A stretch of DNA of 64,000 nt from Actinomadura sp. DC4 (GTDB lineage: Bacteria > Actinomycetota > Actinomycetes > Streptosporangiales > Streptosporangiaceae): positions 310,001 through 374,000 of the forward strand of contig NZ_JAUEQY010000003.1 of NCBI RefSeq assembly GCF_030406325.1, written 5' to 3'. A program made the position numbers and the translations under genes. Shown piece after piece: positions 32,833 through 41,482 of this stretch. Below the pieces are notes generated by a model. It saw only the letters and a list, made by a program, of their open reading frames with translations, did no database searches and was not told the origin of the DNA. Each line of letters opens with the position of its first letter. Position 1 is the first letter of the stretch.

Positions 32833-34047
32833 TCAGTCCAGCGCGGCCGCCTTGCGAAGCAGGACTGAGCGTTCGCGCTGGTTGGTGCACAGCCGGGCGG
32901 CCAGCTCCAGCTCGGCGCGCGCCTCCGGGCGCCGGCCGAGGCGCGTCAGCAGCTCCCCGCGTACGGTCGGGACCAGATGTGAGCCGGGGAGGCGGTCCGC
33001 GGCGACCAGCTCGTCCACGATGGCCAAGGCCTGCTCCGGGCCCGAGGCCATCGACACCGCGACGGCCCGGTTGAGCTCGACCACCGGCGAGGGCGCGACC
33101 CGGCCCAGCGCCTCGTAGAGCACCACGATCCGGTCCCAGTCGGTCGCCTCGACCGATGGTGCCGACGCGTGGGCGGCGGCGATCGCGGCCTGCAGGCCGT
33201 AGGGGCCGAGGCCGCCGGTCGAGGCCCTGGCCAGCGCGGCCAGCCCGCGGCGAATCGCCGAGAGGTCCCACTGCCGCCGGTCCTGGTCCTCCAGCAGGAC
33301 CGGCGAACCGTCCGGGGCGGTCCGGGCCGGGAAGCGGGCGGCGGTCAGCTCGCACAACGCCAGCAGGCCGTGCACCTCCGGCTCGTCCGGCTGCAGCGCG
33401 GCCAGCGTACGGGCCAGCCGGATCGCCTCGTACGCGACGTCGGGGCGCAGCAGCCGGTCGCCCGACGTGGCCGTCGAGCCCTCGGTGAAGATCACGTAGA
33501 TGACGCTGAGGACGCCGCCCAGCCGTTCTCGGCGCTCGTCGGCCGCCGGCAGCTCGAACGGCACCCCGGCCGCCGCGATCGTCTTCTTACCCCGGGTGAT
33601 GCGGGCCTGCACCGTCGGCACGGACACCAGGAACGCGCGGGCGATCTCCTCGCTGGACAGGCCGCCGACCACGCGCAGGGTCAGCGCCACCCGGGCCTCG
33701 CGGGAGAGCACCGGGTGGCAGCTGACGAACATCAGTGCCAGGACGTCGTCGTCGATCCCATCGGGGTCGATCTCGTCGTCGGCCGCCGGGCCGGCCGCCA
33801 GCAGGGCGTACCGGTCCTGCAGGGCGGTCCGGCGGCGGATCGCGTCGATCGCCCGCCGCCGGGCCGTGGCCATCAGCCAGCCCGCCGGATTGTCCGGAGC
33901 GGCGAGCGGCCACGCCACCAGCGCCTCGGCCACCGCCTCCTGGGCCGCGTCCTCGGCCAGCCCGAAGTCGCCGGTGAGCCGGGTCAGCGCGGCGACGATC
34001 CGCGCCGACTCGATCCGCCAGACCGCCTCGACGTCGGCCGTACCCAT
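32833..34047 (-). CDS. RNA polymerase sigma factor, ECF42 type
   Basis: 404 aa, much longer than normal ECF factors. Region 2 (FGLAEDAAQEAVAEALVAWP ... NPAGWLMATARRRAIDAIRRR) and region 4 (LSSEEIARAFLVSVPTVQARITRGKKTI) are followed by a helical TPR-like C-terminal extension of about 200 residues, the feature that defines ECF42. These factors have no anti-sigma partner; they sit with DGPF/YCII proteins, and the gene just upstream (34079-34450, same strand, 31 bp away) is one. The C-terminal extension is thought to control activity. Confidence 0.94.
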   Translation of the reverse strand: MGTADVEAVWRIESARIVAALTRLTGDFGLAEDAAQEAVAEALVAWPLAAPDNPAGWLMATARRRAIDAIRRRTALQDRYALLAAGPAADDEIDPDGIDDDVLALMFVSCHPVLSREARVALTLRVVGGLSSEEIARAFLVSVPTVQARITRGKKTIAAAGVPFELPAADERRERLGGVLSVIYVIFTEGSTATSGDRLLRPDVAYEAIRLARTLAALQPDEPEVHGLLALCELTAARFPARTAPDGSPVLLEDQDRRQWDLSAIRRGLAALARASTGGLGPYGLQAAIAAAHASAPSVEATDWDRIVVLYEALGRVAPSPVVELNRAVAVSMASGPEQALAIVDELVAADRLPGSHLVPTVRGELLTRLGRRPEARAELELAARLCTNQRERSVLLRKAAALD

Positions 34048-34078
34048 CAGATCCGGCCGCCGCTCTCGCGCCCGGCGA

Positions 34079-34450
34079 TCATTCGTCGACCTGCGGGACC
34101 TCGTCGCTCCCGGCCACCCGGCGAACCTCGATCTTGGACCCGGGGGCCGCCGGCACCCGCTTGGCCCACTCGACCGCCTCCTGCTTCGAGGCCACGTCGA
34201 GCAGGAAGTAACCCCCGAACAGCTCCTTGGTCTCGCCGTACGGCCCGTCCGTGACCACCGGGGTCTCGCCGCTGAAGTCGACCACGACGCCCTGGCTCGG
34301 AACGTCCAGCCCTTCGGCCGCGAGGAGAACGCCGGCCTTGAGCATCTCCTCGATGAACCGGCGGGTCGTGGCCATCATCTCGTCGATGTCGGCCATCATG
34401 GCCGCGTTCGACTCGTCGGTGCCCCGCATGATCAGCATGTACTGCGACAT
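34079..34450 (-). CDS. YciI/DGPF-domain protein
   Basis: 123 aa small cytosolic alpha/beta protein with the DGPYGE signature (about residues 67-72; DGPF motif) and MLIMRGTDES at the N-terminus. Its partners by family are ECF42 sigma factors; the sigma gene follows directly. Molecular function is unknown. ATG 34450 is preceded by GAGGAGAACGCG, a good SD. Confidence 0.94.
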   Translation of the reverse strand: MSQYMLIMRGTDESNAAMMADIDEMMATTRRFIEEMLKAGVLLAAEGLDVPSQGVVVDFSGETPVVTDGPYGETKELFGGYFLLDVASKQEAVEWAKRVPAAPGSKIEVRRVAGSDEVPQVDE

Positions 34451-34556
34451 CGCGTTCTCCTCATCCGGCGGGACCGCCTCTCGGCCCTCGCACCCACATG
34501 TCGAACGGGCGGCCCGCGGATCGACACGGCCCAAGAAAATCTTTCGCCGCGAATCA

Positions 34557-35696
34557 TCACAGGCGGTCGCCGAAGGTCTCTACGGCGTTGTCGCTGCTCA
34601 CCCGCTGCCTGATCGCCGGCGGCAGTGACGTCAGGGCGTGCCGTGGGTCGTCGAAGTCCCAGTGCGGGTAGTCGGAGCTGAACATCAGCGTGCGGTCCGC
34701 GTGCACGATCTCGCAGAGTACGTGCAGGTGGTGGCGGCGCCTCGGTTCCGGGAGCGGCTGCGTCGTGAACCGGACGTGGTCCACTATGTACTCGCTGGGC
34801 AGCCGCCTGACCCAGGGGACCTCGTCGCGCAGGCCCTTGACGTTCTTGTCGAGCCGCCACATCACGTCGGGGAGCCAGCCCAGGCCGCCCTCGGTGAGGA
34901 TCACCTTGAGGTTCGGGAAGCGCTCGAAGACCCCGTGGCAGACGAGGCTGATCAGGTTCGCCTGGAACACCTGGCTCAGGCCCGTGTGCCACTCGACGTA
35001 GTACGTCGGTGTCCCGCCGGCCATCGGCGGCGAGGTGCGGAAGATGCCCTCGCCCGAGTTGGGGTGGACGGCGACCGGGAGGCCTGCCTCGTTCGCGGCC
35101 TCGTAGATCGGGTAGTAGTGCCGCAGCCCCATCAGGATGTTGGTGAGCGGCAGCAGCACACCGACGAAGCGCTCGTCCCCGGCCGCGCGCCGGATCTCCC
35201 CGGCCGCCTGCAGCGGGTCCTGCGCGCCGACCACGATGTAACCGCGGTAGCGGTCGTCGGCGTCGAACCAGGTCGTGGCCAGCCACTGGTTGTACGCCGA
35301 GGCGATCATCGCCGCGGCGTCCGGGTCGGGCATGGCCCCCAGCCCGAGCACCTCGCCGCCGATGAGGACCGCGCGGTCGATGCCGTTGCCGTCGAGCAGC
35401 TGCCGCGCAGTGAAGGCCGGGTCGGCGCCCGGCGCGGACCCGTCCGGAGCACGGGCGTCGTCGCGGAGCACCCCGGCCTGGTTGACGTACAGCATGTTCC
35501 GCGGGATCGACACCGCCTCGCGATGCCCGATCGTGGTGAGGTCACGGCGCTCGTCGAGGCCCAGCCGGCGCTGCGCGGCCTGGGACAGGAACGGCCGGAG
35601 CTCCCCGAGGCCGCTCTTGGTGATCGGGTGGACGTCGCAGTCGACGAGCCGGTAGCGGCTCGTCGCTACCGGCTCGGCGGTGGGCTGGTCGGCCAT
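34557..35696 (-). CDS. amidohydrolase-family TIM-barrel protein (Amidohydro_2 / decarboxylase-like)
   Basis: 379 aa metal-dependent hydrolase or decarboxylase. Metal-site CDVHP at residues 20-24, a second His in VAVHPNSGE, then CHGVFERFPNLKVILTEGGLGWLPDVMWRLDKN and the metal Asp in MFSSDYPHWDFDDP. This pattern fits ACMSD/gamma-resorcylate decarboxylase-like members, which act on ring-carboxylates or their lactones. A 14-bp operator of the neighbouring LacI regulon lies 61 bp before its start, so it is likely part of the same catabolic programme as the sugar genes. Product start VDC near residue 18 makes later starts impossible. Confidence 0.88.
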   Translation of the reverse strand: MADQPTAEPVATSRYRLVDCDVHPITKSGLGELRPFLSQAAQRRLGLDERRDLTTIGHREAVSIPRNMLYVNQAGVLRDDARAPDGSAPGADPAFTARQLLDGNGIDRAVLIGGEVLGLGAMPDPDAAAMIASAYNQWLATTWFDADDRYRGYIVVGAQDPLQAAGEIRRAAGDERFVGVLLPLTNILMGLRHYYPIYEAANEAGLPVAVHPNSGEGIFRTSPPMAGGTPTYYVEWHTGLSQVFQANLISLVCHGVFERFPNLKVILTEGGLGWLPDVMWRLDKNVKGLRDEVPWVRRLPSEYIVDHVRFTTQPLPEPRRRHHLHVLCEIVHADRTLMFSSDYPHWDFDDPRHALTSLPPAIRQRVSSDNAVETFGDRL

Positions 35697-35756
35697 GGGA
35701 ACTCCTGTCCGGACACGTGTTGCGGAGATGGCACGAAGCCGTCAGAGTCATACATA

Positions 35757-35770
35757 GCAAATCGATTGGC
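35757..35770. promoter_or_regulatory. LacI-type operator, site 1
   Basis: GCAAATCGATTGGC, one mismatch from the perfect dyad GCAAATCGATTTGC, central CG at 35763-35764. It lies in the 105-bp region between the divergent amidohydrolase and Rieske genes. Identical on one strand to sites 2 and 5 of this window. Confidence 0.85.
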
Positions 35771-35801
35771 ATGGCGATAGCTCGATCAGTGAGTGGGTCT
35801 C

Positions 35802-36152
35802 ATGGAGATTCGGGTCGGCAGTGTCGAGGACGTGCGCCGGGACGGGTGCCGGACCGTCGAGGTGAACGGGCGGCCGGTCGGCGTCATCAGCGTCGGCGAG
35901 GAGTTCTTCGCGGTGAGCGACAGGTGCCCGCACATGGGTGCGTCGATGTGCACGGGCTCCCTCGGCGGCACCTTCGTCGCCGCCGGCCCGCAGGAGTACG
36001 TCTACGGCAAGGCCGGCCGGGTGATCCGCTGCCCCTGGCACGGCTGGGAGTTCGACCTCGAGAGCGGCCGGTCGCTCCTGGAGCCGAAGCGCTTCGGGCT
36101 CAGGACCTACCGGGTCACCCAGCAGGACGGCGAGGTCGTGCTGCACGCGTGA
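35802..36152 (+). CDS. Rieske [2Fe-2S] ferredoxin-like protein
   Basis: 116 aa small Rieske protein. Cluster ligands are C-P-H in RCPHMGASM (about residues 43-50) and C-x-x-H in CPWHGWEFD (near residue 75). Such proteins donate electrons to ring-hydroxylating or other oxygenases, or act as standalone redox domains. ATG 35802 is preceded only by GTGGG; a GTG at 35793 would add three residues. It shares an operator with the divergent amidohydrolase gene. No oxygenase large subunit is in the window, so the electron acceptor is open; the PhyH enzyme of the island does not normally need one. Confidence 0.9.
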   Translation: MEIRVGSVEDVRRDGCRTVEVNGRPVGVISVGEEFFAVSDRCPHMGASMCTGSLGGTFVAAGPQEYVYGKAGRVIRCPWHGWEFDLESGRSLLEPKRFGLRTYRVTQQDGEVVLHA

Positions 36153-36179
36153 ACACCACGGGACGGCGCCGGCCCCGGG

Positions 36180-37208
36180 CTATCGGAGCGCGACGACCTG
36201 CCCCAGGTCCGAGGAACGGTAGCCCGCCAGCGCGACCTCCAGGGCGCGCGCGCCGTCCCGCCCCGTCGCGCACGGGTCCTCGATCACGCCCGCGCGCACC
36301 GACGCGAGGAACGCCTCGATCATCGCCCGATCGGCGTCCTCGGCGAACGACGCCCGGCGCAGGCCCCGCGGACCGCCCTCGCGCGTGCTCACGACGTTCA
36401 GCGCCTCGGCCCCGTCGGTGATGTCCAGCGAGCCCTCGGTGCCGACCAGGCGGAGGGAGAAGTCGTAGTCCTGCGGGTGGTCCGCCGGCACCGACCAGCT
36501 CGGGTCGATGCTGCCCACCGCGCCGTTCTCGAAGCGCAGCGAGACCACCGCGACGTCGTCGACGCCGAGGTTCCAGAGCAGCGAACCGGCCTCGGCCGAC
36601 ACCTCTGCCACCTCGAGCCCGCCGACGTGACGCATCACGTCGACGACGTGGACGGCGTGGTCGATGAGCGCACCTCCGCCGGCGGCCGCCGGATCGGTGA
36701 TCCAGCCGGGGTACGCCGGGGGCAGTGGCGGGCGGCCGCGGTTGGCGCCCACCAGGCCGATCAGATCGCCCAGCCGGCCGCCGCGGACCGCCGTGCGGGC
36801 CCGCTCGACCAGGGGCAGGAACCGGGACACGAACGCCAGGTGCAGCTGCACGCCCGCGGCAGCGCAGGCGGCGACCATCGCCTCGGCGTCCTCGACCGTC
36901 GTGGCGATCGGTTTCTCGCACAGGACGTGCTTGCCGTGGGCGGCGGCGAGCGAGACCTGGACGCGGTGCTCGTCGTTGGCGCCGCACACCAGCACGGCGT
37001 CCACCGACGCCGAGGCCAGCAGCGACTCGGCGTCATCCGCGAGCGGTACGCCGAAGTCCTGGTGGATCCACCGGGTGTGCTCGGGCTCGGGGTCGTACAG
37101 GCCGACGACGTGGGCGTTCGGCGACTCGGTGAGCGCGCGCGAGTAGGCCCACGCGTGGCCCATGTGCGCCGCCCCCAGGATCGCCACCCCGACCGGCTTC
37201 CGGCTCAT
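36180..37208 (-). CDS. Gfo/Idh/MocA-family oxidoreductase (1)
   Basis: 342 aa sugar or cyclitol NAD(P) dehydrogenase. N-terminal Rossmann fold with GAAHMGHAWAYS; the family motif CEKPIA at about residues 95-100 with the catalytic-site Lys; C-terminal alpha/beta domain beginning near residue 125 with GGGALIDHAVHVVDVM (the D..xH substrate motif). It is the last gene of the transporter operon (SBP to here), following a second family member after a few bases. The stop is 28 bp from the convergent Rieske gene. Confidence 0.93.
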   Translation of the reverse strand: MSRKPVGVAILGAAHMGHAWAYSRALTESPNAHVVGLYDPEPEHTRWIHQDFGVPLADDAESLLASASVDAVLVCGANDEHRVQVSLAAAHGKHVLCEKPIATTVEDAEAMVAACAAAGVQLHLAFVSRFLPLVERARTAVRGGRLGDLIGLVGANRGRPPLPPAYPGWITDPAAAGGGALIDHAVHVVDVMRHVGGLEVAEVSAEAGSLLWNLGVDDVAVVSLRFENGAVGSIDPSWSVPADHPQDYDFSLRLVGTEGSLDITDGAEALNVVSTREGGPRGLRRASFAEDADRAMIEAFLASVRAGVIEDPCATGRDGARALEVALAGYRSSDLGQVVALR

Positions 37209-38207
37209 CTACGGCTCCCACGTGGTCAGGTCGATCGTCCGGCCGGTACGGGCCGATTCGAGGGCGGCGAGTGCCGTGCGCAGCGACTCGGCCGCCTCGG
37301 CGGCGGGCACCGGCGGGGGCCCGCCGGTACGGCAGGCGTCGAAGAACGCGCTCAGCTCGTGGGTGAACTCGCGGTCGCCGAGCACGTCCCACCACTCCGC
37401 GTCGCCCTCGCGGGCGTGCAGTACGCCACCCATCATCTGGTCGTAGTCCCACGACAGCCGGCCCTCGGTGCCGACGATCTCCGCCCGGAGCTTGAAGCCG
37501 CGTGCGGCCGGGTGGGCCCAGCCGCACTCGATGTGGGCGATGGCGCCGTTCTCGTGGCGGACCGTCGTCAGCGTGTAGGTCAGCGGGCCCGCGCCGCCGC
37601 CGGCCGCCATGCAGTGCACGCGTACGGCGGGACTGCCGATCACCCACCGGGCGTAGTCGAAACCGTGCACACCCTGGTCGAGCAGCGGCCCACCGGACGT
37701 CGCGGGATCGGCGAGCCACCCTGTCTCGCTCCACCCCGGTGGCGAGCTCGTCGTCGAGTGAGTGAGCATGCGCACGAGCCCGACCTCTCCCGACGCCGCC
37801 AGGTCGCGTGCGAGCCGGTGGTCCGGGCCGTACCGGGCCACCTGCCCGATCGAGAGCAGTCCGGGGGCGGCCTCGGCGGCCGCGAGGACGCGGCGCGCCT
37901 CGTCCATGGTGCGCGTGATCGGCTTCTCGCACAGCACGTGCCTGCCCGCCTGAAGTGCGGCGATCGTGGCGTCGGCATGGGCGGTCGGCGGCGTGCAGAT
38001 GTCGACGACGTCGACGTCGAGTTCGAGCAGCGCGCCGAGGTCCGGGAGGACTTTCGCGCCGTACCGGCGAGCGATCCGCTCGGCCTTGCCCGGCACCGGG
38101 TCGGCGACCGCGACCAGCCGGACGCCCGGGGAGTCGCGGTAGGCGTGCGCGTGGACGCCGGCGATCATGCCGGCCCCGAGCAGGCCGACCGTCAGCTCTG
38201 CGGTCAC
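37209..38207 (-). CDS. Gfo/Idh/MocA-family oxidoreductase (2)
   Basis: 332 aa from a GTG at 38207 that overlaps the upstream stop (GTGA). GAGMIAGVHAHAY binds NAD(P); CEKPITRT is the catalytic-lysine motif; GGPLLDQGVHGFDYARW is the substrate His/Asp motif. Different enough from its neighbour to act on a different substrate or position. Encoded between the isomerase-like cupin and Gfo/Idh (1), with coupled translation. Confidence 0.93.
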   Translation of the reverse strand: MTAELTVGLLGAGMIAGVHAHAYRDSPGVRLVAVADPVPGKAERIARRYGAKVLPDLGALLELDVDVVDICTPPTAHADATIAALQAGRHVLCEKPITRTMDEARRVLAAAEAAPGLLSIGQVARYGPDHRLARDLAASGEVGLVRMLTHSTTSSPPGWSETGWLADPATSGGPLLDQGVHGFDYARWVIGSPAVRVHCMAAGGGAGPLTYTLTTVRHENGAIAHIECGWAHPAARGFKLRAEIVGTEGRLSWDYDQMMGGVLHAREGDAEWWDVLGDREFTHELSAFFDACRTGGPPPVPAAEAAESLRTALAALESARTGRTIDLTTWEP

Positions 38208-39415
38208 CGCGTACGGCCCGCGATGGACGGCGCCTCCGTGTGGAGGTCGGGCCCGAAGAACAGGAACACCACGAGGTCCTCGCCTCCGGTGTTGGCGACC
38301 TCGTGCTCGCGGATCGCCGCGTCCCGGGTGACCACCAGCTCGTCCCGGCCGGGCTCGCCGCCGCGTACCTCCTGCCCGGCGAACCGGCCCTCCCCGGTCC
38401 AGGCGAAGGCGCTGTAGACGCCGGGCTCGCGCAGCCGGTGGACGCCGCCCGGCGGGACGACGAGACGCTTCCCGGCGTACTTGACGGTGTTGTAGAAGAT
38501 CCAGGTCTCCGCGCCGTCGCCGTCCGCGCCGGCGACGGGCTGCGGGCTCAGGTGGCGGTTCTCGTAGAACCAGGGGTCGCCGTTGAGCTCCCAGTCCACG
38601 AAGCCGAGCGGGAACCGCTCGCCGTGCTGCTCGCGGTCCTGCGGGCGGACGTCCTTGAACAGCAGATCCTTGGAGATGATCCGGCCGGCGTTCAGCGCCT
38701 GGAACATCGACAGGACGTCGGAGTCCTCCTGCAGCTCCAGGGTGAGGGCCGTGCCGGGGGCGTGCAGCACGCCGGACGGCACGTGGAACCCCTCGCCGGC
38801 GACCTGAAGCTCCGCGCGGGCATGCCGGAGGATCAGGTCGCTGTTCCAGCCGACGAGGTAGGGCAGCAGCACTTCGTGCGCGGCTTCCTCCGCGATCCAC
38901 GGGTGCACGCCGAAGAACGTCTCCGGGTGCGCGCCCAGGTCGGCGCCCGGCAGGAAGTGGTAGGACTCGTCCTTCGCGTTGCGGCCGACCAGCGACGCGA
39001 ACGCCTGGGGCGGATGGATGTGGTACGGCAGCCGGTGCGCGTAGTCGAAGATCTTCGCCAGCCGGCCGAGCCCCGCGGGGTGCGCGGCGGCGTACGCCGC
39101 GCCGAGGATCGCCGCCGGATCGGCGGCCACGGCGTCGCGCAGCAGGAGCCGCTCGCCGTGCTCCCCCACGACGTGGCTGAGCCCCTCGTCCGGAGGACCG
39201 ACGCGGTTGTCCGCCTTCGTCGTCGAGGCGAGCCACCGCTCGCAGATCGCGCCGCGTTCCCCGGCGTCGTAGGCGTTCTCCGGAAGGCCCAGCCGCCGGC
39301 CCGGCGGCAGGAAGTCGCGCGCGACCCAGGCCGGCTCGCACCTCAGCACGCCGTTTCCGGCTTCGAGCAGACGCGTGAGCACGTCCCGGGCCCCGCCCGT
39401 GTTCGCCACCGCCAC
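38204..39415 (-). CDS. class I mannose-6-phosphate-isomerase-like cupin protein
   Basis: 403 aa from GTG 39415, right after the permease stop (39418). Two-lobed cupin: LPYHIHPPQAFASLVGRNAKDESYHFLPGAD carries the metal His residues HIHP, and later VAGEGFHVPSGVLHAPGTALTLELQEDSDV another His-rich strand. Phosphomannose isomerases interconvert aldose and ketose 6-phosphates via zinc; this member is only distantly related, as the N-terminal half differs from ManA, and it may isomerise or bind another sugar. Its location between the ABC permease and dehydrogenase genes suggests action on the imported sugar. Confidence 0.8.
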   Translation of the reverse strand: MAVANTGGARDVLTRLLEAGNGVLRCEPAWVARDFLPPGRRLGLPENAYDAGERGAICERWLASTTKADNRVGPPDEGLSHVVGEHGERLLLRDAVAADPAAILGAAYAAAHPAGLGRLAKIFDYAHRLPYHIHPPQAFASLVGRNAKDESYHFLPGADLGAHPETFFGVHPWIAEEAAHEVLLPYLVGWNSDLILRHARAELQVAGEGFHVPSGVLHAPGTALTLELQEDSDVLSMFQALNAGRIISKDLLFKDVRPQDREQHGERFPLGFVDWELNGDPWFYENRHLSPQPVAGADGDGAETWIFYNTVKYAGKRLVVPPGGVHRLREPGVYSAFAWTGEGRFAGQEVRGGEPGRDELVVTRDAAIREHEVANTGGEDLVVFLFFGPDLHTEAPSIAGRTR

Positions 39416-39417
39416 GA

Positions 39418-40410
39418 TCAGCCCTTCACACCGGTGAGCGCGATGCCCTGCACGAACTTCCGCTGGAAGATGATGAACACCACGATCATCGGCAGGGCCG
39501 CGATCACCGACCCGGCGAACAACAACGTCCAGGACGTACGGTTCTGCACCACGAACAGGGCGAGGCCGACGGGTGCGGTGATCTTGTCGGGGCTGGACAA
39601 GATGATCAAGGGCCAGAAGAAGTCCTCCCACGCCCCCTGGAAGGTGAAGATCGCGGTCGCCGCGAGCGCCGGCGCGCACAGCGGCAGCACGACCCTCAAG
39701 AAGATCCGGAACTCGCCCGCGCCGTCGATGCGGGCGGCCTCCAGCAGTGAGTCGGGGATCGAGAGCATGTACTGGCGCAGAAGGAAGATGCCGAACGCCG
39801 ACACGGTCCCCGGCATGATCAGACCCCAGTAGGAGTCGAGCCAGCCGTGCCCGCCGCCCCCCATCCAGTCGTTGCCGCCGAAGAACGGGATGTGCTTGAT
39901 GATCAGGTAGTTCGGGATGAGCGTGACCTGCCCGGGGACCATCATGGTCGCCAGGAAGAACACGAAGATCACGTTGCGTCCGGGGAACCGGCGCTTGGCG
40001 AAGCAGTAGGCGCAGAGGGCGTTGAAGAACGTCTGCAGCACGGTGATCGCGAGCGCGACGAAGGCGCTGTTGGCGAACCACCGCCAGTCACCGTGTCCCT
40101 GGCCCTTCTGGGCGTTGGTGAGGTGACCGACGTTCAGGAAGCCCTTGTAGCCGTCCAGGGTCGGGTTCTTCGGGATCCAGTGCGGCGTCGAGGAGAAGAT
40201 CTCCCCCATCGGCTGGAACGACGCGCTGATCAGCCAGGCGAACGGGGCCACGAACAGGATCGCGAGCGGGGCGAGCACCAGATAGGTGAACGCCTTCTGC
40301 CGCCACCTGAACTGGTTGCTCCCGGACTGCGGCTTCCGTGGCCGCCGGGCGGGCTTCCGCACCGCGGGCGCCGCCTCACGCAGGTCGACTCCGTCGACGA
40401 CGCCGCTCAT
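39418..40410 (-). CDS. CUT1 sugar ABC transporter permease (MalG type)
   Basis: 330 aa inner-membrane permease. N-terminal basic cytosolic tail, six helices, periplasmic segment HWIPKNPTLDGYKGFL typical of MalG, and EAA loop SIPDSLLEAARIDGAGEFRIFLRVVLPLC. An insert of Gly-rich sequence (NDWMGGGGHGWLDSYWG) between helices is unusual. ATG 40410 overlaps the preceding permease stop (40407). No ATPase gene is present; a shared MsiK-type ATPase encoded elsewhere probably energises it. Confidence 0.94.
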   Translation of the reverse strand: MSGVVDGVDLREAAPAVRKPARRPRKPQSGSNQFRWRQKAFTYLVLAPLAILFVAPFAWLISASFQPMGEIFSSTPHWIPKNPTLDGYKGFLNVGHLTNAQKGQGHGDWRWFANSAFVALAITVLQTFFNALCAYCFAKRRFPGRNVIFVFFLATMMVPGQVTLIPNYLIIKHIPFFGGNDWMGGGGHGWLDSYWGLIMPGTVSAFGIFLLRQYMLSIPDSLLEAARIDGAGEFRIFLRVVLPLCAPALAATAIFTFQGAWEDFFWPLIILSSPDKITAPVGLALFVVQNRTSWTLLFAGSVIAALPMIVVFIIFQRKFVQGIALTGVKG

Positions 40411-41411
40411 GCCTCGAACCCCTGCCGGGCGAAGCGCAGCTGGAACGCCGTGAACACGAGCAGCATGAAGAAGAGCGCGAACGCCAGGGTGCTGGCATAG
40501 CCCATGTCGAAGTACTTGAACGCCCAGAGATACATGTAATAGACCATCGTCGTCGTCCTGTTGACCGGGCCGCCGCTGGTCATCACGAAGATCTGGGTGA
40601 AGACCTGCAGCGAGCTGATGACCCCCATGACGACCAGGAACAGGGTGGTCGGCCGGAGCATGGGGATCGTGATGTACCGCAGGCGCTGCAACGCGCCGGC
40701 GCCGTCGAGGCGGGCCGACTCGTACAGTTCCTCGGGGATCGCCTGGAGGCCGGCGAGGTAGACCACCATCGAGAAGCCGGTGCCCGCCCACACGCTCATC
40801 AAGATGACCGCCGGCATCGCGAGGTTCTTGTCCGACAGCCACAGCAGGGGGCCGTCGATGATGTGCGCCTTCAGCAGGTAGTAGTTGAACAATCCGTAGT
40901 CACCGTTGTAGAGCCACTTCCAGAGGATGGCCGAGACCACGAACGGGGTGACGACCGGAAGGTAGAACGCGGTCCGGAACACCCCGCGGAAACGCAGCGG
41001 CAGGTTGACCAGAAGTGCCAGCAGCAGCCCGATCGCCATCGAGATCGGGACCGAGGCGCCGCTGAAGTAGATGGTGTTCAGCACCGACCCGGTGAACTGC
41101 TTGTCGTGCATCATGTCGCGGTAGTTCTGCAGGCCGACGAACGGCTTGTCCGGCTCGATGATGCTCCACCGGTGGAAGGTCAGGTAGACGGCGAAGATCA
41201 GCGCGGCCAGCGTGAAGACCGAGAAGATCAGCACGCCGGGCAGCAGGAAGACGTACGCCGACCGTTCCTTCCATACCCGGGCCGGCAGGCTGCGCCGGTT
41301 CGTGCGCGGGCCCTCGGACCGGAGGCGTGGCCGGGACCATCGCCGCCTGCCTCTGCCGGGCGCCACGTCCGTCTCGGTCCGCGCCAGCGGCTCTGCTGTC
41401 GCCATCACCAT
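40407..41411 (-). CDS. CUT1 sugar ABC transporter permease (MalF type)
   Basis: 334 aa. Cytoplasmic basic N-terminus, then six helices (YVFLLPGVLIFSVFTLAALIFAVYL first). EAA loop IPEELYESARLDGAGALQRLRYITIPML. ATG 41411 has GGAGG five bases upstream; a second ATG two codons later is also possible. The gene follows the binding-protein gene after a 71-bp gap that holds a strong hairpin, which would lower permease expression relative to the binding protein. Confidence 0.94.
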   Translation of the reverse strand: MVMATAEPLARTETDVAPGRGRRRWSRPRLRSEGPRTNRRSLPARVWKERSAYVFLLPGVLIFSVFTLAALIFAVYLTFHRWSIIEPDKPFVGLQNYRDMMHDKQFTGSVLNTIYFSGASVPISMAIGLLLALLVNLPLRFRGVFRTAFYLPVVTPFVVSAILWKWLYNGDYGLFNYYLLKAHIIDGPLLWLSDKNLAMPAVILMSVWAGTGFSMVVYLAGLQAIPEELYESARLDGAGALQRLRYITIPMLRPTTLFLVVMGVISSLQVFTQIFVMTSGGPVNRTTTMVYYMYLWAFKYFDMGYASTLAFALFFMLLVFTAFQLRFARQGFEA

Positions 41412-41430
41412 CTCCCCCTCCTCAGTGCGC

Positions 41431-41453
41431 CGCCGGGCCGGGCCGGCCCGGCG
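41431..41453 (-). terminator. intra-operon hairpin (partial terminator or mRNA stabiliser)
   Basis: CGCCGGGCCGG / G / CCGGCCCGGCG: an 11-bp inverted repeat (41431-41441 with 41443-41453), forming about a 10-bp stem. It sits between the binding-protein gene and the first permease gene of the sugar transporter, the classical place for expression tuning. Confidence 0.7.
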
Positions 41454-41482
41454 ACGCATCATCCGGTGCTGTGCACGCTCGG

